Assembly (NCBI GenBank): GCA_937885015.1
Contig: CALAAS010000025.1
Location: 1 to 28,604, forward strand
Direction: 5' to 3'
Origin: an uncultured Clostridium sp.
GTDB lineage: Bacteria; Bacillota; Clostridia; Lachnospirales; Lachnospiraceae
Length of the DNA: 28,604 bases
Both the position numbers and the translations under genes were made by a program. The notes under the pieces are model-generated. The model made no database searches and was not told the origin of the DNA. It saw only the letters and a list, made by a program, of their open reading frames with translations. Numbering within the stretch: position 1 is the first letter of the stretch; the number at the start of each line of letters is the position of its first letter. Shown here piece by piece: positions 1-7,243 of this stretch.

Positions 1-82
1 AGAGGCTTCGATCTCTTCCCTTTATTTTTGCCAATGATAATTATACTCTAAGCCGTTCAAGAGTCATTTCACACTTGTATAC

Positions 83-544
83 TCAGTCCAGATTTTCCGG
101 ACCGAAGCTCTGGGGAAGAAGCTCCTCCAACGTAAAGCTTCGAATATCCTCCGGAGATTTTGCCAGAAGAATCAGAAATTCCCCGGGATCCGCAAATTCC
201 CGCATGACCTGGCGGCAAATTCCGCAGGGCGGACAGTAATCGAGCTCCTGGCCCTCCATTCCTCCGCAGATGGCAATGGCTTTAAACTGTCGGGTTCCCT
301 CACTGACTGCCTTGAAAATCGCCGTCCGCTCAGCACAATTCGTTGCCGAATAAGAGGCATTTTCAATATTCACACCAGTAAACACCCTGCCATCCTGGCA
401 CAGAAGTGCCGCCCCGACATGGAAATGGGAATAGGGTACATAGGAGGCTGGAAGAATACCAATCGCCTGTTCCACCAGGTATTTCTTCTCCTGTTCTGTG
501 ATGATGCCCTTCTGTTGTTCTGCAGCAATATCTTTTTTTTCCAT
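83..544 (-). CDS. cdd: Cytidine deaminase
   Basis: Homotetrameric-type zinc cytidine deaminase of about 153 aa that converts cytidine and deoxycytidine to uridine and deoxyuridine in pyrimidine salvage in the cytosol. Seen: the N-terminal substrate region YVPYSHFHVGAALL, the catalytic NCAERTAIF motif (zinc ligand Cys and catalytic Glu), and the second zinc motif PPCGICRQVM. The length is a little over the usual 130-140 aa because of about 20 charged residues at the N-terminus (MEKKDIAAEQQKG). The ATG at 544 is preceded by a purine-rich AGGAAGAGG, which supports this start. It is transcribed divergently from the ECF sigma operon and stands alone on this strand up to the window edge. Family assignment is secure. 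Confidence 0.96.
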   Translation of the reverse strand: MEKKDIAAEQQKGIITEQEKKYLVEQAIGILPASYVPYSHFHVGAALLCQDGRVFTGVNIENASYSATNCAERTAIFKAVSEGTRQFKAIAICGGMEGQELDYCPPCGICRQVMREFADPGEFLILLAKSPEDIRSFTLEELLPQSFGPENLD

Positions 545-616
545 ACGCCTCTTCCTTTCCGCTCTTCACACAGTCTTTCAGCCCTTTGCGCTCTTTCGGA
601 CTGCCTTATTTTCTTT

Positions 617-646
617 ATCATAACACGCCACGATTCCTTTGCACAA
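617..646 (-). promoter_or_regulatory. Putative sigma-A promoter of cdd
   Basis: On the minus strand, TTGTGC (641-646) and TATGAT (617-622) are separated by 18 bases, upstream of the cdd start at 544. Both hexamers are imperfect, so this is a plausible but unproven promoter. Confidence 0.4.
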
Positions 647-677
647 TGATCTCTCTGAAAACTTTTTCATTTTATGA

Positions 678-683
678 TATACT
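678..683 (+). promoter_or_regulatory. Putative extended -10 of the sigma operon
   Basis: TATACT preceded by TG one base upstream (TGATATACT) forms an extended -10 about 38 bases before the ATG at 721. No good -35 is seen at the expected position. It reads towards the ECF sigma gene. Confidence 0.4.
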
Positions 684-720
684 GAATGAAGATATTCCCA
701 ATCCTCCGTCGTTATAAGAG

Positions 721-1260
721 ATGACAGACAAAAAGAAAGGGGGCGATCGTATCAATGCACAGCAGCAGCTGGAGCAGTGGATTCATCAGTATCAGAATCT
801 GATTTTTTCTATCTGCTACAAATTTACGGAAAATTACTTTGATGCAGAGGATCTGGCCCAGGAAACCTTTCTTTCCGCCTATAAATGTATGGCCTATTTT
901 GACGGCTCCAACGAACGGGCCTGGCTCTGTAAAATCGCCACCAACAAATGTCTGGACTATTTAAAACGGGCCGGACGACGATCGGTCCCCACCGAGGACG
1001 TCTATTTTACAGCCATCGCCGCGCCGGACAGCGTGGAGACAGAGGCTCTGGAACAGGACGTACGCCGACGTCTTAAGCTGTGCTGCGATTCTCTGAAAGA
1101 ACCTTATCGCAGTGTGGCCATGGATTATTATTACTATGAGATGGATATCGCAGAGATCGTTCAGAAAACGGGAAAAAACATCAAAACCCTGCAGACCCAG
1201 ATTTATCGGGCCAAGGGGATGCTCCGAAAACTTTATGGAAAGGAGGGTTTACATGGATAG
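721..1260 (+). CDS. ECF-type RNA polymerase sigma factor
   Basis: Small group 4 (ECF) sigma-70 factor, 179 aa. Seen: sigma region 2 at about residues 22-85, with the DAEDLAQETFLSAYKCM -10-binding helix and the WLCKIATNKCLDYLKR segment, and region 4 at about 118-172, with the IAEIVQKTGKNIKTLQTQIYRAKGMLRKL helix-turn-helix. The gene overlaps the zinc anti-sigma gene by 8 bases (ATGGATAG), so the two are translationally coupled. The start is ambiguous. ATG 721 has little Shine-Dalgarno upstream, while a strong AAAGGGGG lies inside the ORF at 737-743, followed in frame only by ATC at 751; the ATG at 755 is out of frame. Target promoters cannot be deduced. Confidence 0.9.
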   Translation: MTDKKKGGDRINAQQQLEQWIHQYQNLIFSICYKFTENYFDAEDLAQETFLSAYKCMAYFDGSNERAWLCKIATNKCLDYLKRAGRRSVPTEDVYFTAIAAPDSVETEALEQDVRRRLKLCCDSLKEPYRSVAMDYYYYEMDIAEIVQKTGKNIKTLQTQIYRAKGMLRKLYGKEGLHG

Positions 1261-1729
1261 ACAAACACATATTTCCCCATCTCATTTTCGCGGGATTCTC
1301 ACAGAGGAGGAACAAAAGCACCTGGCCTCCTGTCCCTGGTGCCAGAAAGCTCTGGCCGATTTCGTGGAAGAAGAAGCTCTTCTTCACGCCCCCAGGCACC
1401 TGGAAGCTTCCATTCTGGAAAAGAGCAGGAGCCACAGGGTGCAACTGATCGCCGGTGCCGGACGTCTTTCCCGCAACATGCAGATGTTCTATTACAGTCT
1501 GAAGGTGGGCACAGCTGTCCTGTGTTCCTTAAGTCTTCTGTTTCTCGCGTCTTCATTCAATCAGGAGGCCGTTTTTGAAAAAACACAGCAGCGTGAAACC
1601 ATCCGCTACGAATCCATATCCGACGGCTGGCAGCGCCGCTATGAACACGTTGAATCCATAACCGGACAGTTGGACGCGCTGCTCCATTTCAACAGGGAGG
1701 TATTTCGATATGACAAGAAAGAAAAATAA
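1253..1729 (+). CDS. Zinc-type transmembrane anti-sigma factor
   Basis: 158-aa partner of the upstream ECF sigma factor. Seen: the ZAS signature H-x3-C-x2-C (His23, Cys27, Cys30 in HLASCPWC) within an N-terminal cytoplasmic domain, one hydrophobic segment at about residues 82-101 (VGTAVLCSLSLLFLASSF), then a short extracytoplasmic tail of about 55 residues. Known for the family: the N-terminal domain holds the sigma factor at the membrane until a signal releases it. The start is fixed by AGGAGGG at 1241-1247, six bases before ATG 1253; an upstream ATG in the same frame at 1112 lies deep inside the sigma gene and has no such site. The stop overlaps the next gene, so three genes form one operon. 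The signal is unknown. Confidence 0.85.
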   Translation: MDRQTHISPSHFRGILTEEEQKHLASCPWCQKALADFVEEEALLHAPRHLEASILEKSRSHRVQLIAGAGRLSRNMQMFYYSLKVGTAVLCSLSLLFLASSFNQEAVFEKTQQRETIRYESISDGWQRRYEHVESITGQLDALLHFNREVFRYDKKEK

Positions 1730-2291
1730 ACTGATGGCTTTTCTCTGGTCCCTTCTTCCAGGAGCCGGAGAAATGTATCTTGGCTTCTACAAACAGGGGA
1801 TCAGCCTCATGTCTGCCTTTTTTATACTGCTTGGCACGGCCGGTTTTCTACACCTGGGTTTTTTTGCTTACCTGACACCCATTATATGGTTTTACAGCTT
1901 TTTTCACACCAACAATATCAATGGGCTGAGTGATGAGGAATTTTATACCCTGGAAGATGACTATCTGATCCACTGGAGTACCATTCTCCACAACCGCACC
2001 CTGCTGCAGCGCCACCGAAAACTGACCGCCGTATGTCTTTTGGTTTTCGGCGCCGGCCTTCTGTGGAACCTCCTGTCAGACCTGATTTTTTCCGTTCTGG
2101 CTCCTGCCCTGGCCTTCTCTGAGGCCGCCATGGACACTCTTTACTACGTGATGCGGGCCGTTCCCCAGATCGCCGTGGCTATCCTCATCATTGCGGCAGG
2201 CCTCTTCCTGATCCGGGGCAAATACGAGGATCTGAACCAGGAAGACAAAATCCCGTCTCTCCCGGAACCAGATCACCTGGAAATGCCTTAA
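1710..2291 (+). CDS. Multi-pass membrane protein of the sigma operon
   Basis: 193-aa integral membrane protein. Seen: a short basic N-terminus, then an N-terminal hydrophobic hairpin (AFLWSLLPGAGEMYLGFYKQGISLMSAFFILLGTAGF in two blocks) resembling the TM2-domain pattern with its glycine-rich GAGEMYLG turn, and further membrane segments near residues 57-70, 107-130 and 150-170. The C-terminus is charged and probably cytoplasmic. It overlaps the anti-sigma stop by 20 bases and has GGGAGG upstream of its ATG, so it is co-transcribed. It may be an accessory or regulated membrane component of this ECF system; no function is recognised. It meets the HAD gene tail to tail with a 4-base overlap and no visible terminator. 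Confidence 0.75.
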   Translation: MTRKKNKLMAFLWSLLPGAGEMYLGFYKQGISLMSAFFILLGTAGFLHLGFFAYLTPIIWFYSFFHTNNINGLSDEEFYTLEDDYLIHWSTILHNRTLLQRHRKLTAVCLLVFGAGLLWNLLSDLIFSVLAPALAFSEAAMDTLYYVMRAVPQIAVAILIIAAGLFLIRGKYEDLNQEDKIPSLPEPDHLEMP

Positions 2292-2989
2292 AGGGAGGAG
2301 GAAAGGCAGGCAGAGCGGCTCCACTCCTCCAGAAAGGTTCCCAACATGTCCACATCCTCCATGAGAAATTCGGCTTCCGCGGCTTCAAGCTCAGTCCGGG
2401 AGCCGTATCCATATAAAACGCCCACACAGGGAATCCCATGTTCATGTGCCCCCTGCACGTCGTGCTTCCTGTCTCCCACCATCAGCACTTCCTTTCTCCA
2501 GTCCGGACACTTCTCCTTACAAAGATCCAGTTCCTCCAGCGCATAGGCGATTACTTCTCCTTTCCGGACACGCGTTTCATCCAGGTTGGCTCCGCACACC
2601 CGGTCAAAATAACAGGAAAGGCCAAAATGCTCCAGTATCCTCTTTGCGAAAGGCTCCGGCTTGGATGTTGCAACCGCCAGCCGAACCCCTGTTTTCTTTA
2701 AATCCGAAAGCATCTGAGCCATACCGTCATACACCTGATTTTCAAACATTCCCTGTCTTTTAAAATACGTCTGAAATTCCAGAATAGCCTGGCGGGCCTG
2801 CTCATCCCCAAAGCCATAAAATTCCTGAAAGCTGTCAAACAGCGGAGGACCGATAAAAGGGCACAGACTGTCCAGATCCTCTTCCTCAATCCCGTAAGAA
2901 CGAAGGGCATACTGAACAGCCCGGGTAATCCCTTCCTTGGGATCCGTCAGCGTTCCATCCAGATCAAATAAAATGGTAGGTTTCCACAT
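2288..2989 (-). CDS. HAD-family hydrolase, phosphoglycolate phosphatase-like
   Basis: 233-aa haloacid-dehalogenase-superfamily phosphatase with a helical cap (subfamily IA). Seen in order: motif I FDLDGTLTD near the N-terminus (nucleophile and acid Asp), the cap containing FIGPPLFDSFQEF, motif II VATSKPE, a lysine in RVRKGEVIAYAL, and motif IV VGDRKHDVQGA. The pattern is that of Gph/PgmB-like enzymes (phosphoglycolate or small sugar phosphates); the substrate cannot be fixed from sequence. The start at 2989 is chosen because AGAGGGG lies just upstream; an in-frame ATG at 3007 has no such site. It lies downstream of pckA on the same strand, beyond a terminator and a diverged repeat copy. Confidence 0.88.
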   Translation of the reverse strand: MWKPTILFDLDGTLTDPKEGITRAVQYALRSYGIEEEDLDSLCPFIGPPLFDSFQEFYGFGDEQARQAILEFQTYFKRQGMFENQVYDGMAQMLSDLKKTGVRLAVATSKPEPFAKRILEHFGLSCYFDRVCGANLDETRVRKGEVIAYALEELDLCKEKCPDWRKEVLMVGDRKHDVQGAHEHGIPCVGVLYGYGSRTELEAAEAEFLMEDVDMLGTFLEEWSRSACLSSSL

Positions 2990-3008
2990 AATATCCCCTC
3001 TCTGCAAT

Positions 3009-3037
3009 CATTGCACAGGAAGTAATTGCCTGTCAAT
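3009..3037. repeat. Diverged third copy of the palindromic element
   Basis: Imperfect hairpin whose left arm begins CATTGCACAGGAAGTAATT. It aligns with the palindromes at 17492-17532 and 24146-24186 and keeps a paired change (T-A to C-G in the stem). The similarity appears to run on into the following AAAGAGA, which also follows the 17.5 kb copy. Confidence 0.5.
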
Positions 3038-3105
3038 AAAGAAAGAGATGCCGCAGCCTCAAAGCCTGCGCCCGAAGGTCCAGAGCTCTGTCTTTGCAGC
3101 ATCTC
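3038..3105 (-). terminator. Intrinsic terminator of pckA
   Basis: On the minus strand GAGATGCTGCA pairs with TGCGGCATCTC (11 bp with one G-U) around a large, partly paired loop, followed by TTTCTTTATT. It lies 67 bases after the pckA stop. Confidence 0.7.
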
Positions 3106-3171
3106 TACTATTTATGGTAACTATTTATGCTTTCTTTATGTGCTCTTTGCTGACCTTTGCCTGATGAGCCA

Positions 3172-4872
3172 TTAGCCCAGCTCGTCTACTACCTTCTGGA
3201 TTGCTGCCAGAGCGTCATCCGGAAGTTTATCATAACCTTCCTTGGCAGATGCAAACTCTTTAATCTCATTGACACGGTCATTCATACGGGCCTTTAACTG
3301 ACCTACGTACTCCGGATCATTCATATCCGGGATAAAGCCTTCCCAGTCAAGGATCTCGATATCAGAGAACGGTCCCCACGGATGGAAGTCTGCCCGTCTC
3401 TCTACGATAGCCTCCAGGATACCAAGTGTATCGGCCGGTTTTACCTTTTTGCCCATGAAATCACCGGTATTGACGATATAGCAGTCTACGTTCTTCTCCT
3501 CTACCAGCTTCTTGAACTTATCATAGTCGTTGGACAGCGGATAGGTGCGGAAGGGGTTTGCGTAGGGAACTACTACCAGCTTGTTGGGATCTGCACCAGG
3601 AGCAAGACGCTCAGCGGAGGATCTCTTCGTTGCCAGAGTTGCACCCATAACAGATGCCAGAGAAGCGCCTTTCAGTTTTACTACCGGCGGAATGGTCGGG
3701 TCCTTCATAATCCAGAAAATCGCATTAACGGGAGCATCGATACGATCCACACGGTTGGGGGACCACAGCTTGGATTTAATGGCACGGCCGTTTCCGTTGC
3801 GGATATCCTCCGTTACCAGCTGAATCTTTCCATCCTCATCCAGCGTTGCAGAACAGTTCTGCGCTGTCAGAAGGTACTTATTGTCCTCACATCCGGTAGG
3901 ATAATCTGCCGTCTTATCAAAATAGGTGGGCTCCAGTGCGATGGAAGCACATGTATCTGTATTGATAACGAATGCGTCGTCATGAAGCACTTTAATGGAC
4001 GGGTACTTTCCGCCGTGCTTTGCATGGGTCAGCGTGGACTTGCCGGATCCGGACAGACCGTATACGGATGCAACAAATTTGCTGCCGTCCTCGCGGGTAT
4101 ATTCTTTCTGACCGCCGTGGCAGGAAGCGTAACCGTTGCGGTTTGCAATGGCCCAGGCCATGGTCAGCGTACCTTTCTTGTGCTCACCGAAGTAGCGCAT
4201 ACCAAGAATGCAGGCACAGTTTGTCTCCGTGTTGAAATAGCACAACGTCTTCTTCTGCGGGTCAGATAAGCAATCCAAAGATACATTGGGACGGTCGGAA
4301 CCTGTCCACTGCGGGTCGGAGAAGATGTAAATATCTGCTTCTTTTCCGTCGCCTACGGGTTTGGATTTTTTGTACATCTTTACATACTCATCCGACAGAT
4401 ACTGGAAGTTCAGCATCCAGTTGTACATAATGTTCTCCTCGCCTTCCGGAATCAGAAGGTGAGCCTTTACCATGAACTCCGGATCCAGTCCCACATAAAC
4501 CTCTGCATGGTACATGGTTTTCCAACGGGACTCATATACGGCGTCCATCGCGATAATATCCAGTGCTGCACAGTCAACGCCTGGCTCTCCGGCAATCCGG
4601 CGCGCCGTCGCATAACGGCCCGTAATCGCACCATCGTTGAACAGAAGCACCTTCGCATCCTTCTCAAGGCCAAACTCCTCGCCTCTGTATACAGGCATAT
4701 CCGTCACGATCGTTCCCGGAGAATTCTTCGCCAATTCATATGCTTCTTTTAATGTGTTTACTTTTACCACATTGTTTCCGTAAAAAGCTGCCTCAATAAT
4801 CGATCTGGTCTTGGAAAAACCCGGTTTTCCCTTTCCAATTTCACTGATTGGGTAGTACGCTTTTGTTGACAT
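3172..4872 (-). CDS. pckA: Phosphoenolpyruvate carboxykinase (ATP)
   Basis: 566-aa enzyme interconverting oxaloacetate + ATP with PEP + CO2 + ADP; in anaerobic fermenters it often runs in the CO2-fixing direction. Seen: the P-loop YGLSGSGKST at about residues 271-280, the kinase-2 metal motif LHDDAF at about 296-301, the NRVDRIDAPVNAIFW segment, and the C-terminal adenine-binding region with NTGDFMGKK. The length is somewhat above the usual 530-540 aa, and the P-loop has Ser where many ATP-PEPCKs have Thr (GLSGTGKTT). The start is supported by AGGAGG eight bases before the ATG. It has its own promoter at 4922-4950 and a terminator at 3038-3105, so it is monocistronic. Confidence 0.97.
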   Translation of the reverse strand: MSTKAYYPISEIGKGKPGFSKTRSIIEAAFYGNNVVKVNTLKEAYELAKNSPGTIVTDMPVYRGEEFGLEKDAKVLLFNDGAITGRYATARRIAGEPGVDCAALDIIAMDAVYESRWKTMYHAEVYVGLDPEFMVKAHLLIPEGEENIMYNWMLNFQYLSDEYVKMYKKSKPVGDGKEADIYIFSDPQWTGSDRPNVSLDCLSDPQKKTLCYFNTETNCACILGMRYFGEHKKGTLTMAWAIANRNGYASCHGGQKEYTREDGSKFVASVYGLSGSGKSTLTHAKHGGKYPSIKVLHDDAFVINTDTCASIALEPTYFDKTADYPTGCEDNKYLLTAQNCSATLDEDGKIQLVTEDIRNGNGRAIKSKLWSPNRVDRIDAPVNAIFWIMKDPTIPPVVKLKGASLASVMGATLATKRSSAERLAPGADPNKLVVVPYANPFRTYPLSNDYDKFKKLVEEKNVDCYIVNTGDFMGKKVKPADTLGILEAIVERRADFHPWGPFSDIEILDWEGFIPDMNDPEYVGQLKARMNDRVNEIKEFASAKEGYDKLPDDALAAIQKVVDELG

Positions 4873-4921
4873 AATCGTCCTCCTTTAATTGCACATAGAG
4901 TTTGTCTTTCAAACTGGTTCA

Positions 4922-4950
4922 ATTATCACACTTCGTTAAACAAAAGTCAA
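4922..4950 (-). promoter_or_regulatory. Sigma-A promoter of pckA
   Basis: TTGACT (4945-4950) and GATAAT (4922-4927) are separated by 17 bases on the minus strand, with a TG one base before the -10 (TGTGATAAT). It lies about 50 bases upstream of the pckA start. Confidence 0.75.
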
Positions 4951-4984
4951 TACTTGACACCTTAAATAATTATGAAACTATACC

Positions 4985-5055
4985 AAAAAAGCTGCCGCAG
5001 CCCTCTATTTTACAGGCATATCTTCTGACTCCCGTAAAAGATCGGCTGCGACAGC
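4985..5055 (-). terminator. Terminator of the SleB-like gene
   Basis: On the minus strand GCTGTCGCAGCC pairs with GGCTGCGGCAGC (12 bp with one G-U) around a loop of about 41 bases, followed by TTTTTT. It lies just after the stop at 5063. The plus-strand side also has a T-rich tail, so it may act in both directions, although no plus-strand gene precedes it. Confidence 0.75.
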
Positions 5056-5062
5056 CTTTTAT

Positions 5063-5887
5063 TTATTTAAAAAATTCGTGTCCGCCGTGCGCCATCACAA
5101 AGGTCAGACGCCCGTCAAACCAGCGTACATTGGAGGAAGCCGAAACTCCCCGGTTCATAAAGTACAGAGCTCCCTCGGAATAGTCCTCTCCAGCCAGGGC
5201 CCGATTTACACAGTCAATGGTCTGCTCCGTCACACGACAAGTATTGATGCTTCCGTCTATCACCGGCGAAAACTGGGAGCGCTCATATACCACTCCGGTA
5301 ATCGTATCAGGAAATTCCCGGTTTCTAACCCGGTTTAAAACCACATTGGCTACCAGAATCTTTCCTTTATCGTCGCAGATTCCAGCCTCCGCCTGCACAA
5401 TTTTGAGAAGTACCTGATAGTCCTCCTCCGTGTAGGAAACCATGGCGCCTGCTTTTCGTTCCTTTTCCTCCGCCTCCAAAGCCGCCTGCTGTGTCTGCAT
5501 CAGAATTTCTTTCTCAATCGTTTCAATCTCCAGCGCGGATCTTGCCAGCTCGTCCTGCAGCTGCCGTTCCAGCCGCGAACCCAGCAAATGCTGACCTTTT
5601 TCATTGGAAGCAGTGAGCGAAAGCTCCATCAGAGCTCCCGTGCTGATACTTTCTTCCTCCGACTGCTCTGTCTCCGGCAGCTCCGATTCCTCCGAACCAT
5701 CCCGAAATGCCGTGGCCGCATTCCGTCCGGCCCCGGAAAAGCTGCTGGAATTAAAAGCTACCACCGTCACAACTGCCAGGCATGTAACCAGCACGGCAGC
5801 CGTCCGATACATTTTTTTCGTCACACGGACAATCAATGACTTGATGAAATGGCAGGCAGTCTGAAGAAATGAGTAAATGCTTGGCAT
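5063..5887 (-). CDS. Membrane-anchored cell wall hydrolase, SleB/CwlJ family
   Basis: 274-aa protein. Seen: a cytoplasmic N-terminus of about 25 residues, one membrane anchor at about 27-47, a low-complexity acidic linker (about 62-80), a coiled-coil-like stretch at about 105-146, and a C-terminal Hydrolase_2 domain at about 155-272 with the catalytic-type glutamate in IVQAEAG (Glu167) and the family end motif ALYFMNRGVS...VMAHGGHEFF. Known: SleB and CwlJ cut spore cortex peptidoglycan during germination, but clostridial relatives with N-terminal anchors also occur outside spores. The long coiled-coil linker differs from classic SleB. The ATG at 5887 has GAGGAGAG upstream. It has its own promoter and terminator. 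Confidence 0.88.
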   Translation of the reverse strand: MPSIYSFLQTACHFIKSLIVRVTKKMYRTAAVLVTCLAVVTVVAFNSSSFSGAGRNAATAFRDGSEESELPETEQSEEESISTGALMELSLTASNEKGQHLLGSRLERQLQDELARSALEIETIEKEILMQTQQAALEAEEKERKAGAMVSYTEEDYQVLLKIVQAEAGICDDKGKILVANVVLNRVRNREFPDTITGVVYERSQFSPVIDGSINTCRVTEQTIDCVNRALAGEDYSEGALYFMNRGVSASSNVRWFDGRLTFVMAHGGHEFFK

Positions 5888-6209
5888 ACACTCTCCTCTT
5901 TCTTTTCAACTTTCTATCACGGCCGGACTCTCTGGTCTTGGGCCGCCCCTTTCAAGTGACGGTGGTAATTATATGGGAGGGGATTAAAAACTGTCAATAA
6001 GTTTTTAACATTTTTGTGATAAATCCCATCTTTTCTTAATGAATCTTTAACATTTCTGTAGCCTTCTAACAAAAATAATCCCCTGTTTCTCCCTGTTTTT
6101 ATAACTTCTGGCAATCATATTTCCTGGCAAATCTTACAGAACTGTTAATTTCTTCCATCCAAAAATCCTGTCTTTTTTTGTACTCTGTTTTTTATGTCAA
6201 CTTTTCCGA
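5888..6209. other. AT-rich intergenic region
   Basis: 322 bases without a convincing gene. It holds the promoter of the SleB-like gene at 5968-5997. The rest is AT-rich with homopolymer runs. No terminator is seen for the ybaK gene that ends at 6210. Confidence 0.6.
5968..5997 (-). promoter_or_regulatory. Consensus sigma-A promoter of the SleB-like gene
   Basis: Minus-strand TTGACA (5992-5997), an 18-base spacer, and TATAAT (5968-5973), both perfect consensus hexamers. The 5' leader to the ATG at 5887 would be about 75 bases. The match to the vegetative sigma argues against control by a late sporulation sigma alone. Confidence 0.8.
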
Positions 6210-6677
6210 CTAAATCAGCGGCACAAACTGGGCCTCCACATAGGCTGCCAGATCCTCCGGATTCAGCATAACCTGCACGCCGCGCATCCCGGCGCTGACA
6301 CTGATCCGATCGAAAATCTGTGCTGTTTCTTCTATATAAGTAGGAAACTTCTTTTTCATGCCGATGGGAGAACAGCCGCCCCGCATATATCCCGTCAACG
6401 GAAGCAAATCCTTCATATGGATCATCTCCACCTTCTTATCGCCGGCTGCCTTTGCCACCTTCTTCAGATCCAATTCTTCATCCACCGGGATACAGCAAAC
6501 CAGATATCCTTTTTTATCTCCTTTCAGCACCAGCGTCTTAAACATCGTATCATGATCCATCCCCATCATATCTGCCGCATGGCTTCCGGACAGATCGTTC
6601 TCATCTACTTCGTATTCACCCGCTTCATAGGCGATTCCAGCTGCATCCAGCAGCCGCATTACATTCGTTTTTGTCAT
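6210..6677 (-). CDS. ybaK: YbaK/EbsC-type Cys-tRNA(Pro) deacylase
   Basis: 155-aa YbaK/ProX-like editing-domain protein. Known for the family: hydrolyses Cys-tRNA(Pro) made by prolyl-tRNA synthetase, in trans. Seen: an N-terminal MTKTNVMRLLDAAGIAYE helix, the conserved VFKTLV-like segment (DTMFKTLVLKG), the central lysine-rich KKVAKAAGDKKVEM, and the C-terminal GYMRGGCSPIGMKKKFPTYI and SAGMRGVQV motifs. It follows leuD by 34 bases on the same strand and may be the third gene of that transcript. The Shine-Dalgarno is modest (AAAGGA, about 11 bases before the ATG). Confidence 0.93.
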   Translation of the reverse strand: MTKTNVMRLLDAAGIAYEAGEYEVDENDLSGSHAADMMGMDHDTMFKTLVLKGDKKGYLVCCIPVDEELDLKKVAKAAGDKKVEMIHMKDLLPLTGYMRGGCSPIGMKKKFPTYIEETAQIFDRISVSAGMRGVQVMLNPEDLAAYVEAQFVPLI

Positions 6678-6711
6678 GACAATTTCAATCCTTTAAATAT
6701 CTGTAACGGTT

Positions 6712-7197
6712 TTATTTTCCATTGATATAGTTTACCAGGCCGCCTGCTTTAATGATCTTCTGCATAAATTCCGGAAAGGCCTGTCCCTGAAAGCTGACAC
6801 CCTTCGTCCGGTCCGTGATCACGCCGCTGTCAAAATCCACTTCCACCTCGTCGCCCGCTTCGATGGTTCTGGCCGCCTCCGGGCACTCAATGATCGGCAG
6901 ACCGATATTGATGGCATTTCGATAAAAAATCCTGGCAAAGGTCTCAGCGATCACGCAGCTGACCCCGGCGCATTTGATCGCCAGCGGGGCATGTTCCCTG
7001 GAAGAACCGCAGCCAAAATTCTTATTGGCCACAATGATATCGCCTTTTTTTACCCGCTCCACAAACGTTTTATCGATATCCTCCATACAGTGTCTGGCCA
7101 GCTCGTCGCCGTTGGGCGAGTTCAGGTAGCGGGCCGGAATAATCACGTCTGTGTCCACATTATCTCCATATTTAAATACGTTTCCGCATGCTTTCAT
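6712..7197 (-). CDS. leuD: 3-isopropylmalate dehydratase, small subunit
   Basis: 161-aa small (swivel) subunit of isopropylmalate isomerase, which with LeuC converts 2- to 3-isopropylmalate in leucine synthesis. Seen: FKYGDNVDTDVIIPARYLN at the N-terminus, the NKNFGCGSSREHAPLAIK substrate-loop motif, and the ARIFYRNAINIGLPI segment. The short clostridial/archaeal-type form is expected. AGGAGG lies ten bases before the ATG. The gene is 46 bases downstream of leuC and clearly in the same operon. Confidence 0.96.
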   Translation of the reverse strand: MKACGNVFKYGDNVDTDVIIPARYLNSPNGDELARHCMEDIDKTFVERVKKGDIIVANKNFGCGSSREHAPLAIKCAGVSCVIAETFARIFYRNAINIGLPIIECPEAARTIEAGDEVEVDFDSGVITDRTKGVSFQGQAFPEFMQKIIKAGGLVNYINGK

Positions 7198-7243
7198 CTC
7201 AACTTTTCCTCCTCACAGTCGTTCCAGCGCCGTAAACCGGCTA

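Noticed and set aside
5917..6114. 65-codon minus-strand frame upstream of the SleB-like gene
   Set aside because: It overlaps the consensus promoter of that gene and its sequence is AT-rich without a ribosome site.
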